A stretch of DNA of 64,000 nt, from the NCBI RefSeq assembly GCF_028288185.1, contig NZ_JAQBOF010000035.1:169430-233429 (forward strand), in the 5' to 3' direction. Each line of letters opens with the position of its first letter. The stretch's first letter is position 1. Made by a program: the position numbers and the translations under genes. A model generated the notes under the pieces. It was not told where the DNA came from, made no database searches, and worked only from the letters and a program-made list of their open reading frames with translations. Positions 1 through 8,583 of the stretch are shown piece after piece. This DNA is from Mucilaginibacter sp. (GTDB lineage: Bacteria; Bacteroidota; Bacteroidia; Sphingobacteriales; Sphingobacteriaceae).

Positions 1-82
1 AAATATTGCTGCTACTGGTGTGGATTATAATGGTAACCCGCAACAACGCACATTTACTTTTGGACTTAACCTTGGCTTTTAA
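1..82 (+). CDS. SusC-family TonB-dependent receptor, C-terminal end only
   Basis: The window opens inside a reading frame that gives 26 codons before a TAA at 80-82. The last residues, RTFTFGLNLGF, are the typical final beta-strand of SusC/RagA outer-membrane receptors, which end in an aromatic residue for BAM recognition. A SusD gene follows 17 bp later on the same strand, the usual susC-susD order. The pair would import a glycan or other nutrient across the outer membrane. The substrate cannot be told from the fragment. Confidence 0.85.
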   Translation, partial: NIAATGVDYNGNPQQRTFTFGLNLGF

Positions 83-99
83 TTAAAAGATTAAAAAAA

Positions 100-1713
100 A
101 TGAATATAAAATATTTTTATCCTAGGAAAGCTTTAGCTATTCCAATGCTAACCTTATTGATAGTAGTAGGGTCCTGCAAAAAATTTACCGATCTGCAGCC
201 AAATAACAGTTTTTCAGAAACTACCGCTTTTACATCAACGGATCGTATCGCACTGGCTGTAACCGGCGTTTATAGCGCGGCACAATCAAGCCCGTATACC
301 GATGGCAATAACCGTGGCTATCCGTTTGGGGCTGCCAATACTGAGCAGGGTGACGCACGTGGCGAAGATGTAATTGCCGTACCTTCATTTTTCCTGATAA
401 CTTATGGCAATACTTATGATGCTACAACCGGTAACAATACAGCGTTATGGACATCATTATATGCTACTATTAACCGTGCAAACATTGTTATTGAGGGTTT
501 AAAAGGAGCGGTAGTAAGTGGAGTGATTAATGATGCGACTGAGCTTGCTTACGAAGGGGAATGCCGCTTTTTAAGAGCATTGTGTTACCATGAATTATTA
601 ACTCATTTCGCTCAGCCTTATTCATTGTCGGCAGGTGCTGCGGCAGGTGTTCCGCTTCAGTTGAGTGCCATCACTTCACCATCACGTGTGGACGAAGCAA
701 AAGCAAAGGGCCGCGCGACTGTTAAAGAAGTTACCACCCAGATTTTAGCTGACCTTGATTTTGCCGAGACTAATTTACCGGCAACCCGTACCGGGAGTTT
801 GAAGGTTACAAGAGCTACAAAAGGGGCGGCAGTAGCTATTAAAACCCGTGTCAAACTTGACATAGGCGATTATGCCGGTGTAATTACCGAAGGCGCAAAA
901 ATGGGCACCAGCGCTTTGGCTGCTCCATTTACAGCGCCTGCCGGTTACGGCAGCTATGCTTTAACAGCATCGCCTGACGGACCGTTCTCTACTGTTGCTG
1001 CCAATGGTTCAAATGCAGAGTCTATTTTCTCTATAGAACACTCTACAACCCGTAATGCGGGCACCAATGGTTCTATAAGTACCATGTACTCTAAAACTCC
1101 GGGCCGTGGCCTTATTGCTATATCGCCAATTATTTGGGATATGCCTTTCTGGAAAACAAACGATTTAAGGCGTACGCTATTATGTATAAATGATGGCCGT
1201 GCCTATTTCACCAGCAAATACAAGGACCCGGCTACGTTTACAGATTATAACCCTATAACCAGGTATGCTGAAGTATTATTAAATGTAGCCGAAGCCTATG
1301 CCCGTACTACACCTTCGAGTTCTAACGCTTTAGCATTGCTAAACGCGATTAGAAACAGATCTGTTCCTACCGTTATAGACCAATATACCGCAGCCAACTT
1401 TGTTGGTAATGGCAATGCTTTGATACAAGCTATATTGGATGAGCGTCGGATAGAATTTTTATGCGAAGGTAAACGCTGGTTCGACCTTCACCGTTTATCA
1501 ACAGATGCCACGTTTGGTGGTTTAGGTGTGCCTGCAAAAGTGGCTTATGCTAATGCTACATTTGCTACCTATACAGCTGGTGTACCTTTTGCCGGAACAA
1601 AATCATTTGTGGCGTTACCTGCTACAAACTTTAGATTTTTATTCCCTATACCATCGTTAGAAACTAGTTCTAACCCAGTATTGGCTGCCCAACAAAACCC
1701 TGGGTATCAATAA
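100..1713 (+). CDS. RagB/SusD family nutrient-binding outer-membrane lipoprotein
   Basis: 537 residues, the usual SusD length. The N-terminus has a lipoprotein signal with a hydrophobic stretch (residues 11-24) and the lipobox cysteine near position 26 (VVGSC-KKF). An all-helical TPR-like SusD domain follows, and the C-terminal RagB part carries the family motifs RYAEVLLNVAEAYAR and ERRIEFLCEGKRWFDLHR. SusD caps the SusC barrel at the cell surface and hands over ligand. The gene sits 17 bp behind the susC end and is followed by a strong terminator, so it closes its operon. Substrate unknown: no glycosidase or sulfatase lies beside it in this window. Confidence 0.95.
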   Translation: MNIKYFYPRKALAIPMLTLLIVVGSCKKFTDLQPNNSFSETTAFTSTDRIALAVTGVYSAAQSSPYTDGNNRGYPFGAANTEQGDARGEDVIAVPSFFLITYGNTYDATTGNNTALWTSLYATINRANIVIEGLKGAVVSGVINDATELAYEGECRFLRALCYHELLTHFAQPYSLSAGAAAGVPLQLSAITSPSRVDEAKAKGRATVKEVTTQILADLDFAETNLPATRTGSLKVTRATKGAAVAIKTRVKLDIGDYAGVITEGAKMGTSALAAPFTAPAGYGSYALTASPDGPFSTVAANGSNAESIFSIEHSTTRNAGTNGSISTMYSKTPGRGLIAISPIIWDMPFWKTNDLRRTLLCINDGRAYFTSKYKDPATFTDYNPITRYAEVLLNVAEAYARTTPSSSNALALLNAIRNRSVPTVIDQYTAANFVGNGNALIQAILDERRIEFLCEGKRWFDLHRLSTDATFGGLGVPAKVAYANATFATYTAGVPFAGTKSFVALPATNFRFLFPIPSLETSSNPVLAAQQNPGYQ

Positions 1714-1796
1714 TAAATCTAATAAAGGGAAGAGGTCAATGCTATTAAATCATTTGATTTAATCTGCCCCTTAAAGCTAACTCAAATAGCCTAATG

Positions 1797-1830
1797 AAAA
1801 ACCCCTTAAATCAGTGATTTAAGGGGTTTT
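1797..1830 (+). terminator. Rho-independent terminator of the susCD operon
   Basis: A near-perfect hairpin: AAAACCCCTTAAATCA on the left arm pairs with TGATTTAAGGGGTTTT on the right arm, ending in a T run. It lies about 85 bp after the susD stop. The symmetry means it could also stop transcription entering from the right. Confidence 0.8.
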
Positions 1831-1976
1831 CGACTTCGCACTGGATGCGTTTTGTGCTCCAAAATGTGCAACTTTCGCACCATTTTTTAGACGACATGCG
1901 GCTTCTTGCCAATTTGCTAAAGGATTCGTGAGAACCTTAGTGGGTAACATCTGCACCATTTCCCGGATATCTTATA

Positions 1977-2623
1977 TTAATTGGTTCTTCTGCTCTCCTC
2001 CTCTGCTCCGGTGCGATGTCTGGCGCCAGCTTTTACCTTGTTGCTACCAAAGCGGTAATTGAAAGCTACCCGCAACAGGGTTGTTTCGCCGCCGCTGCTG
2101 GTTTGGAGCTGTTGTCTGGAAACATTGCTCGAAACCTGGTTCTTTTGTGTATGGAAAATATCGGTCACAGCTACCCTTAGAGAGCCCTTGCCAGAAAATA
2201 GATTTTTTTGCACCCCCAAGTCAACATCGCTATTGGCTTTGCTTTTAAAGGTACCCTGTAAGATCGCCGGTGAATTGTATAGGGTAGTCAGTTTCGCCCG
2301 GTAACCCTTGCCCAGGTCAAAGTCTTGCTGTAAAAAGGCTTCCAATGCACAAGTACTCAAAACCAGATCGGGCATCCGTATTATTTCATAATCGACATGG
2401 CTGGCTGTTAAAAGTAGCTGCCTGCCGGAGCTGGTAACCGGTAAAGCCCGGAGGCATCTGTCACGGCCAGTTTAACTGCGGTGAAGTCCTTTGTTCTTTT
2501 CAGGATGAGGGACGTGCCTTTGAGCGGCCGGTTGTCCGGGTCTTTAACCATGCCGCTGATTTGTTGCGCTTTGGCAGGAAGTATAGTCAATAGCGTAGCT
2601 ATGGAAAGCAATAATGTTTTCAT
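1977..2623 (-). pseudogene. Remnant of a TonB-dependent outer-membrane beta-barrel receptor (internal deletion plus frameshift)
   Basis: Two minus-strand frames are pieces of one gene. The 5' piece (2623-2408) encodes a signal peptide (MKTLLLSIATLLTILPAKAQ) and the start of a carboxypeptidase-regulatory-like domain (ISGMVKDPDNRPLKGTSL), then hits a stop. Just after it, another frame continues the same fold (LTASHVDYEIIR) and jumps directly to the C-terminal strands of a receptor barrel: LGKGYRAKLTTLYNSPAILQ, VAVTDIFHT and the end YRFGSNKVKAGARHRTGAEEE. A full family member is about 750-800 residues, so the plug and most of the barrel are missing. It lies 37 bp behind the ABC permease gene on the same strand, so it was probably the last gene of that cluster. 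The fragment start at 2375 is not a real start. Confidence 0.8.
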
Positions 2624-2660
2624 TTGATGAGCATTTAAAATGTAAGTGGACGGGACTTGC

Positions 2661-3434
2661 TTATCCTTTTTCTTTCAGGTTGCGAATGTTCCAGGCACCG
2701 GACAGGAGCGCAATGACCAAGCACACCGATGAATTGATCATCAGTTGCGGCAGCTTTTCAGGATGTTTGCTGAAGTCTGAAAAGAACATGAGCGGCGCGT
2801 ACATATACGGGTAGTAGATGATCTTATCCCAATCCAGCAATATCACGCCTGTTACCCACAAACCCATGCCGATACCTAGTGGCGTGGCAAAGTTTTTAAA
2901 GCGCAGGCTGAGCCAGTATTGTATGGCCATTACCGGCAGGATACCTAAGTAGATTCTTGCCGCAGTGTCTATCATTTCGGTAAAAGGGATGGCATGATCT
3001 GAAACGTGATAGTTTGCATCGGCCGCGCCTACCGCTAGTCCTGATAAAGTGAAGAACAGGCTGAATAAAATAAAGAAGGATAGAACCAGAGTGTTGATCA
3101 CGATCAGTTTGGAAAAGAAGATATCACCGAACCTGCGCGGTGAAGCATAAACCTGTTTCCAGGTATTGTTCCGGTATTCAATTTGAACGATAAGGCTGGT
3201 GATGAGTATCGCATAGATAGGCACGATAATAGCCGCCGTGTTTTTCCATACAAACTGCAGATAAAGCAACCAGAAACCGGGCTGCATCCGGTGGGTCATC
3301 ACGTCGGGTCGCTCCAGGCAAATGATAAAATCGATAACCGGTACAAACAGGGCGGCGATCAATGTGATCCATATCACGGACGTCCTTTTGGCTTTCAGGA
3401 ACTCCGCACGGGTATTTAAAAAGAAATTGTTCAT
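2661..3434 (-). CDS. ABC-2 type permease of a bacitracin/lantibiotic-like exporter
   Basis: 257 residues with about six hydrophobic segments: near 18-38, 55-80, 100-130, 150-175, 180-200 and 230-250. The N-terminal FLNTRAEFLKAKRTSVIWIT pattern matches lantibiotic-immunity type ABC-2 permeases. The gene starts 4 bp after the ATPase stop, so the two are made from one message and should form one transporter. A two-component system upstream fits the common arrangement in which envelope-stress or peptide-antibiotic exporters are controlled by a linked kinase and regulator. Substrate not determinable. Confidence 0.8.
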   Translation of the reverse strand: MNNFFLNTRAEFLKAKRTSVIWITLIAALFVPVIDFIICLERPDVMTHRMQPGFWLLYLQFVWKNTAAIIVPIYAILITSLIVQIEYRNNTWKQVYASPRRFGDIFFSKLIVINTLVLSFFILFSLFFTLSGLAVGAADANYHVSDHAIPFTEMIDTAARIYLGILPVMAIQYWLSLRFKNFATPLGIGMGLWVTGVILLDWDKIIYYPYMYAPLMFFSDFSKHPEKLPQLMINSSVCLVIALLSGAWNIRNLKEKG

Positions 3435-3438
3435 GGTC

Positions 3439-4353
3439 TTAGTTGTTGATGATTTGCATGAATAGGTCTTCCAGATTGCTTTTTAGTAAAGTTAGCTGGT
3501 AGATATTAATATGGTGTTGCATCCATATCCGGGCGATTTCGGCTACCTGCTCTTTGTTTTGGATGCTGATGTGCAACTGGCCTTCGGCTTGTTTTACATT
3601 AAAATTGCGGCTAATGAGCGAAGTCGCTTTCATCGGATCATCTACCTCGGCAGCTAATGTCAATCTAGCGGTTTTAAATTGCTGTAATTCAGGCAGGGTG
3701 CCCTGGAAGATCAGCTTACCTTCGTTAATGATGCCTAAATGCGTAACGATCTTTTCTACTTCCGGCAACAGGTGGCTGGAAATTAAAATGGTAGTACCGT
3801 ATTGCCGGTTCAGATTCCGTAACAGGTCCCTGATCTCGACAATGCCGTTGGGGTCAAGCCCGTTGGTGGGTTCGTCCAAGATGAGCAAGTCCGGTTCATG
3901 AAGCAGGGCAATGGCGATAGCCAGCCTTTGCTTCATGCCTAAAGAATATTCCTTTGCCCTTTTATCCGCAGCAGCTTGTAAGCCCACTGTAACCAATACT
4001 TCGCTTATCCGGCTTCTGTCACACCCAAAAGAAAGCCGGAATACTTCCAGGTTTTCTTTAGCTGTTAAGTGTCCGTATAGAGAAGGCTGCTCGATCAGTG
4101 AACCGATGCGTTTTAAAACTGCCATTCGGTTTGGCCAAAAATCCTGCCCAAAGATTTGAATGGAAGATTGCTCCTGTTTGATCAGTCCCAATAATAATCT
4201 TAGGGTGGTCGTCTTACCTGCCCCGTTTGGCCCTAAAAAACCGTAGATGCTCCCGGCAGGTACCTGGAGGTTAATATCCTTCAGGATAGATGCACCCTGA
4301 TGAAAGGAGAAATTCAAATTCCGGGTTTCGATAATATTTGATCGTGCTTCCAT
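3439..4353 (-). CDS. ABC transporter ATP-binding protein
   Basis: 304 residues, a single ABC ATPase domain. Walker A is GPNGAGKT at 41-48, the signature is YSLGMKQR near 136-142, Walker B is LLILDE at 156-161, and the D-loop and H-loop motif SSHLLPEVEK follows. The C-terminal 70 residues are the extension seen in drug and lantibiotic exporters (BcrA type). It powers the permease encoded 4 bp downstream. A 112-bp gap separates it from the response-regulator gene upstream, which may hold its own promoter. Confidence 0.93.
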   Translation of the reverse strand: MEARSNIIETRNLNFSFHQGASILKDINLQVPAGSIYGFLGPNGAGKTTTLRLLLGLIKQEQSSIQIFGQDFWPNRMAVLKRIGSLIEQPSLYGHLTAKENLEVFRLSFGCDRSRISEVLVTVGLQAAADKRAKEYSLGMKQRLAIAIALLHEPDLLILDEPTNGLDPNGIVEIRDLLRNLNRQYGTTILISSHLLPEVEKIVTHLGIINEGKLIFQGTLPELQQFKTARLTLAAEVDDPMKATSLISRNFNVKQAEGQLHISIQNKEQVAEIARIWMQHHINIYQLTLLKSNLEDLFMQIINN

Positions 4354-4465
4354 TGCTTTGTTTGTTTTACAGCAACAAAGGAATGTTTTAGCAAAACCGG
4401 CGAAGAATTAAATCATCAAAGGGGGGATTTTAGCCGTCAACGGTCAGAAATTTGGCGTCAAATAT

Positions 4466-5149
4466 TTAGGGGCTAATCCGCTTCATCAATTCTTCCCTAT
4501 ATTGATCGCCGATGGGTATTTTAATTGCTCCAATTAAAATCGTATTGCGTTCGATACTATTGATCTTATTCAAAGCAATAACAAAGGAACGGTGAACCCG
4601 GACAAAGCCTGTCGCCGGAAGCTTTTCTAAAAGGGCGGTGATACTGAGTAAGGTATTAATGGATTGTCCGATGGTATGGATACAAACATAGTCCTTCATG
4701 CCTTCAATGTACAGGATCTCGTTTAAGGCAACCCGGAGCGTTTTATAATCGGATTTGATAAATAAATGATCCGGCTGGATAGTCGTTTCCGTTGGCTGCA
4801 ATCTTTGCTGTGCCTTTTGTACCCCTTTTAAAAACCGGTCAAACGGAATCGGCTTGATCAGATAGTCCACCGCGTCCACTTCAAAGCCCTCGGGTGCGAA
4901 TTGCGCATAAGCTGTGGTGAAAATGACCAGCGGCGCTTTTTTAAGGGTCTTCAGGAAAGCAAGGCCATTGATGTCCGGCATTTCAATATCCAGGAACAGC
5001 AGGTCAACAGGTTCGCCCGTTAGCAAAGGCAAAGCTTCAAGGGCATTGGTAAAAGTTCCCGCCAATTCCAGAAATGGCAATCGTCCCACGTAGTTCTCGA
5101 TCACCTCCAGGGCTAAAAACTCATCGTCTATGGCAATGCACCGGATCAT
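4466..5149 (-). CDS. LytTR-family response regulator
   Basis: 227 residues. The receiver domain (1-120) has the acidic pair at D8/D9 (AIDDE), the phospho-acceptor D54 (LFLDIEMPDINGL) and the conserved lysine in IKPIPF. The C-terminal LytTR DNA-binding domain (about 130-227) includes YIEGMKDYVCIHT and FVRVHRSFVIALNKI. It overlaps the kinase stop by 4 bases (ATGA), indicating translational coupling and a cognate pair. The likely target is the adjacent ABC exporter operon. Confidence 0.93.
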   Translation of the reverse strand: MIRCIAIDDEFLALEVIENYVGRLPFLELAGTFTNALEALPLLTGEPVDLLFLDIEMPDINGLAFLKTLKKAPLVIFTTAYAQFAPEGFEVDAVDYLIKPIPFDRFLKGVQKAQQRLQPTETTIQPDHLFIKSDYKTLRVALNEILYIEGMKDYVCIHTIGQSINTLLSITALLEKLPATGFVRVHRSFVIALNKINSIERNTILIGAIKIPIGDQYREELMKRISP

Positions 5150-6132
5150 AATTTGTTTGAAAAATTTATTGCAAGTGTGGCTGTAAAAGTACCATCGTTT
5201 TTCTGAAGTTTCAATGAATGCCTATCTGGATACAATAATGCTAACCGGCGCTTTAAATTAATCAAACCAATTCCTCCTGTAGTCGTTAATATATCTTCAT
5301 TTATCTTGTTCGATGTAGTGAGCCGTACATGCCCTTCGGTTACCGTCAAAGTGATCTCAATCGGAACCGCACCATGTTTAAAGACGTTTTCGATCAGCGG
5401 CAACAATAAAAGGGGCTCGATCTGTAAAGTATCAATTTCGCCAACAACCTTAATTGGAGCATAATGCTCGGTTTTGGTTTTTAACTGCTGTAAGGAAATA
5501 TACGTATTAATCATGTCTACTTCCTGCTTTATCGGCACCCTGGCAGCATCTGTTTCGTAGAGCATATAACGCATGATCCCTGATATTTTTAAAATAGTCT
5601 CCGGCGTCTCGGGCGCTTGTTTTAACGACAGTGCGTATAAATTATTTAAAGAATTGAAAAAGAAATGGGGATTAACTTGTCCTTTCAAAAAATCAAGTTC
5701 TGTTTTTAAGTGCTGATTTTCCTTTTCCTTTTCCAGCTGTTTATGCAAGAACCAGTCGGTACTAAAACGGATCAGTATAGACAAAACTAAGAACCAGGAA
5801 ATATTTAGAAACGTGATCCAAAGTAATTGATGTGCTAGGCCAGACAGGCATAAAGCGAATAAAAATACTAATAAACAATTAAAGAACAGGTATTTTAAAA
5901 CTTTGAGTTTAGCCAGTGTCTCCTGGATTAAATACAGATAGTTAATATAAAAAACAGCGGCCTGAAAAAGAAATTTAGGACTATAACGTACAATGAATTT
6001 ATTAAGATCGTTTTTCTCAAAATTACCATTATATACGGCCGCGAAATAGACAAGCCAGGCAATGCTGTGAAGCATCGCCGGGAGATAACGATCTATGATT
6101 TGTCGATAATTGGATCTGTTGAACATGATCAA
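5146..6132 (-). CDS. LytS/YehU-type sensor histidine kinase
   Basis: 328 residues. The N-terminal half has about four membrane segments (near 18-35, 53-70, 78-100, 103-125) with short loops and no large sensor domain, which suggests sensing inside or at the membrane. The His_kinase box is QVNPHFFFNSLNNLYAL with phospho-acceptor H156. The ATPase region has LLPLIENVFKHG and TTGGIGLINLKRRL. It is first in the kinase-regulator pair and may autoregulate. Kinases of this layout beside bacitracin-type ABC exporters usually respond to the exporter or its substrate; that link is inferred here. Confidence 0.92.
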   Translation of the reverse strand: MIMFNRSNYRQIIDRYLPAMLHSIAWLVYFAAVYNGNFEKNDLNKFIVRYSPKFLFQAAVFYINYLYLIQETLAKLKVLKYLFFNCLLVFLFALCLSGLAHQLLWITFLNISWFLVLSILIRFSTDWFLHKQLEKEKENQHLKTELDFLKGQVNPHFFFNSLNNLYALSLKQAPETPETILKISGIMRYMLYETDAARVPIKQEVDMINTYISLQQLKTKTEHYAPIKVVGEIDTLQIEPLLLLPLIENVFKHGAVPIEITLTVTEGHVRLTTSNKINEDILTTTGGIGLINLKRRLALLYPDRHSLKLQKNDGTFTATLAINFSNKL

Positions 6133-6285
6133 ATGCTATTATAAGCATAATTCTGCTTTCACGCATATTTTTGCTTTAATAGACAGTATTTATCGATGAA
6201 CGTGGGAATTATTGCCTCGAATTAATCGTCTTCAAAAATTTGGTTAGTTAAAGTCAATGTTATAGACCAAATAAGAAGAAACAAA

Positions 6286-6317
6286 AACCGGCGGAGAAAA
6301 ATCTTTCCCCGCCGGTT
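6286..6317 (-). terminator. Original tRNA-Met terminator, now cut off from its gene by the island
   Basis: The inverted repeat AACCGGCGG (6286-6294) and CCGCCGGTT (6309-6317), read on the minus strand, ends in a T-rich tail. It lies just beyond the displaced tRNA 3' fragment at 6343-6388, where the terminator of the tRNA-Met gene would have been before integration. The intact tRNA now uses a different hairpin supplied by the island (28077-28102). Confidence 0.6.
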
Positions 6318-6342
6318 CCGGCTTTGCCGCCATTGTCAAACC

Positions 6343-6388
6343 TCGTGCGCCCACCTGGGCTCGAACCAGGGACCAAAAGATTATGAGT
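6343..6388. repeat. attL core: displaced 3' half of tRNA-Met
   Basis: 46 bases identical to 28107-28152. They cover the anticodon through acceptor 3' end of the tRNA-Met gene on the minus strand plus 3 bases beyond it. The match breaks at both sides (6342 and 6389). Confidence 0.9.
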
Positions 6389-6424
6389 GTTGCACCCTCG
6401 AACCAACTGAGCGTAGCAGAGCTA
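6346..6424 (-). pseudogene. tRNA-Met-like pseudo-tRNA formed at the island's left end
   Basis: Read on the minus strand, the bases after the 46-bp core continue with GCTCAGTTGGTT-GAG, a D-arm-like sequence matching the real tRNA, then diverge (GCTCTGCTAC instead of GCGCCTATA). The result resembles a whole tRNA, but its 5' acceptor strand cannot pair with the 3' strand, so it should not be functional. It shows that the island's attP carries a degenerate tRNA mimic on both sides of the crossover. Confidence 0.6.
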
Positions 6425-6446
6425 ATTTTCCCTTATAAATGAAGAA

Positions 6447-6468
6447 GTGCGCCAAATGTGCGCCAAAT
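6447..6468 (+). repeat. Tandem 11-bp arm-type repeats at the left island end
   Basis: GTGCGCCAAAT occurs twice in a row, exactly one helical turn apart, 59 bp inside the core. Related copies in the same orientation and with the same 11-bp spacing lie at 27901-27920 near the other end. Recombinase arm-binding sites fit this placement. The second copy spans the annotated GTG start of the integrase, so binding could also repress it. Confidence 0.6.
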
Positions 6469-7594
6469 GTATACAGAACCAAAGATCGTTTCAACGAGTG
6501 AATTACAAACAAGATCCTATATAACATTCTATCTCGACAACAAACGAGTTAGAGAGTACAACGGGAAAAGCATTAATTTAACAATCAATCCCAATCGTGC
6601 TTCTACTTTAGAGGAGCGTGGTAAGCTTTTAAGACAACTTCAATTTGAGTTACTCAAATCATTACAAGCTAACAACTATCCTGCGAAGAAAGAAATCGAT
6701 ATCGCTCCTGCTGATGAGCCTGGGACTAAATTCCTTTTAAAAGCCGCGCTTGATAAGAAGATGAATGCAAGTCTAAGCAAGACTTACAAACGAAACCTCA
6801 GATTGATCTATGAACAGTTTATAAGATTTCTAACTGAGCAAGAGCAGAACTCCCCAATTACTACATTAACTACAACTCGAATCGAAGCGTTTCTATCTAA
6901 TTATAACTCCTCCGGAACCTATTACATGGACAGACGAAGAGACTTAGGAGTCCTATTTGCATCGGTTGGTCGCATGCTTGATAAAACGCTGAACGTGGTT
7001 AAAAGAACTGAACCTGCAAGGGTTAAAGCTAGACTACATAAAGCGTATGACAAAGAACAAATCAAGCCCATTCTTGAATATCTTAGAGCAAAGAATTACA
7101 ATTTATACTTATGCTGTCTATTCACTTATGGTGCTTGGTTAAGACCTCATGAAGAAGTCAGATTATTAACAAAAGAACACTTTATGAACAACTATACGGA
7201 AGTGCATTTATCGGGATCAGAAAATAAAGGAGGCAAGGTCCGAGTTGTATATCTCCCTGAATACATAAGAACAGAGATTATCCCTGTCCTAGACCGCATA
7301 GAGCGGTCAGATAATATCTTCACAGGTAGTCCGAAACCATTTAACGACGCCTACTTCAATACGCAATGGAAACGTCATTGGGTTAAGATGTTTGAGAAAG
7401 GCCTAGTATTCAACAACCAAACGATTTACTCATTCAGACATACAGCAGCAGTCCAAGTCTTTAAGCGAACCAAAGATGTATATCTCCTACAGAAGCTCTT
7501 AGGTCATTCGTCAATTATGGTTACCCTTAAGTATCTGCGCAGTTTAGGAGAATTCAATAGTGAAGAACTTAAAGAAGCAGCGCCTACCCTTTAA
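6458..7594 (+). CDS. Tyrosine recombinase (island integrase)
   Basis: 378 residues from GTG at 6458; the ATG at 6467, three codons later, is an equally plausible start. The N-terminal arm and core-binding domains cover about 20-185. The catalytic domain has R229 (GAWLRPHEE), a beta-strand lysine K260 (NKGGKVRVV), the second-arginine box YSFRH with R327, H350 (LLGHSS) and nucleophile Y359 (TLKYLRS). The first position of the usual HxxR box is tyrosine (Y324), which many Bacteroidota integrases share. It should catalyse recombination between the 46-bp tRNA-derived cores. It points inward, 69 bp from attL, and ends at a terminator shared with the convergent gene. Confidence 0.95.
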   Translation: MRQMYTEPKIVSTSELQTRSYITFYLDNKRVREYNGKSINLTINPNRASTLEERGKLLRQLQFELLKSLQANNYPAKKEIDIAPADEPGTKFLLKAALDKKMNASLSKTYKRNLRLIYEQFIRFLTEQEQNSPITTLTTTRIEAFLSNYNSSGTYYMDRRRDLGVLFASVGRMLDKTLNVVKRTEPARVKARLHKAYDKEQIKPILEYLRAKNYNLYLCCLFTYGAWLRPHEEVRLLTKEHFMNNYTEVHLSGSENKGGKVRVVYLPEYIRTEIIPVLDRIERSDNIFTGSPKPFNDAYFNTQWKRHWVKMFEKGLVFNNQTIYSFRHTAAVQVFKRTKDVYLLQKLLGHSSIMVTLKYLRSLGEFNSEELKEAAPTL

Positions 7595-7601
7595 AAACAA
7601 A

Positions 7602-7626
7602 AGGCCCACCTTAGCAGGGTGGGCCT
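7602..7626. terminator. Bidirectional terminator between integrase and convergent gene
   Basis: The perfect 9-bp stem AGGCCCACC (7602-7610) and GGTGGGCCT (7618-7626) has a 7-base loop and lies in the 36-bp gap between two convergent stops. Confidence 0.8.
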
Positions 7627-7630
7627 AATA

Positions 7631-8095
7631 TTACGATGCATCGTCACTAACTTCGGGTCTAACCCTTGCAATCGGGCTATAGCCAGTCAGTGTTCTAAAT
7701 TCGTTACCATTGGTATCAGTGTTCGTTACATATAGTTCCTCAAACACAAAGAGTTGGAAGAAATCAGCCTCACTACGAATCTTAAGTTTCGTTTTGTAAG
7801 CATCCAATTCGAGAGTACGCCTAACGATACCTACGATACGAATTACATCACCAGGTGTAACAGGTTTGTTTAACTCGAATGCCTCATACAGAGCAGTAAA
7901 GTAATCTTGTTCATCGTGCTTAGCCTTTATCACGGCTTCGCTTTTGTCTACAAAGACCGCATAAGAGCTCTTACCACGGTTAGTTAATCCTTTTACTATA
8001 TCTATTGCTTGTCGATCACCGTAGGTGTCTATAAGTGAATAGTATCTCTGTTGTTGGGTTGTTGTTAAATCATTAACATTAAAGTTTGTTGTCAT
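7631..8095 (-). CDS. Hypothetical protein of the island (154 aa)
   Basis: Soluble, charged protein with no signal peptide or membrane segment. I do not recognise its family. The N-terminal 60 residues look helical (TTQQQRYYSLIDTYGDRQAIDIV); the middle contains KPVTPGDVIRIVGIVRRTLE, which could be a small beta-barrel or OB-like region. It is convergent with the integrase and divergent from the helicase-like gene across a 695-bp spacer rich in palindromes, a position often taken by element regulators or replication accessory proteins. That role is only a guess. Confidence 0.7.
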   Translation of the reverse strand: MTTNFNVNDLTTTQQQRYYSLIDTYGDRQAIDIVKGLTNRGKSSYAVFVDKSEAVIKAKHDEQDYFTALYEAFELNKPVTPGDVIRIVGIVRRTLELDAYKTKLKIRSEADFFQLFVFEELYVTNTDTNGNEFRTLTGYSPIARVRPEVSDDAS

Positions 8096-8583
8096 TTGAA
8101 TAAGTTTTTAAATATAAAAGTTACGTCTAATGATCTCTTTGCTTAATGTTTATCTAGCTACTATGGGATTATTACAGCCCAGGCAATAGCCTGCCTTTGC
8201 ATCCCCTACGTGCACGTAGGGAACTACAATATATAATCTGTACAAAGCATGGCCATGCCGGTACAGCTACTATTGGTCAATTTTAAATTTAAGCAATAAG
8301 CTTAAAGTGTATACAGCATGTCAAAGAACATAAAAAATTCAGTTACCCAGAGGGTATGTACGTTGGTTGATTGACGGCCTATTTGGTTAATTTGGTAGTC
8401 GGCCTAGCGGGAATTCGGTAAGTAAGCATGTGGTTGCTCCCGCTGGTGACAAAGATAGTATTGATTTTATTATTTTCAAATAAAATGTAAAATAAACTGA
8501 AATTCCTGTTTTCAGGGGCTTCACCTGACCGCAAGTGCAGCAAATGGAATATTGACTTAATATGTTGATATTTAGATGTTTAT
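8096..8583. other. Palindrome-rich spacer, candidate control or origin region of the island
   Basis: No convincing gene. It contains an 18-bp perfect palindrome (CCCTACGTG/CACGTAGGG, 8204-8221), a nested palindrome at 8239-8265 (outer TGTAC/GTACA, inner GCATGGCCATGC), a stem TTTAAGC/GCTTAAA (8288-8306) and a longer-range stem AGCGGGA/TCCCGCT (8406-8444). The cluster lies between the integrase module and the helicase-like gene. Confidence 0.5.
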
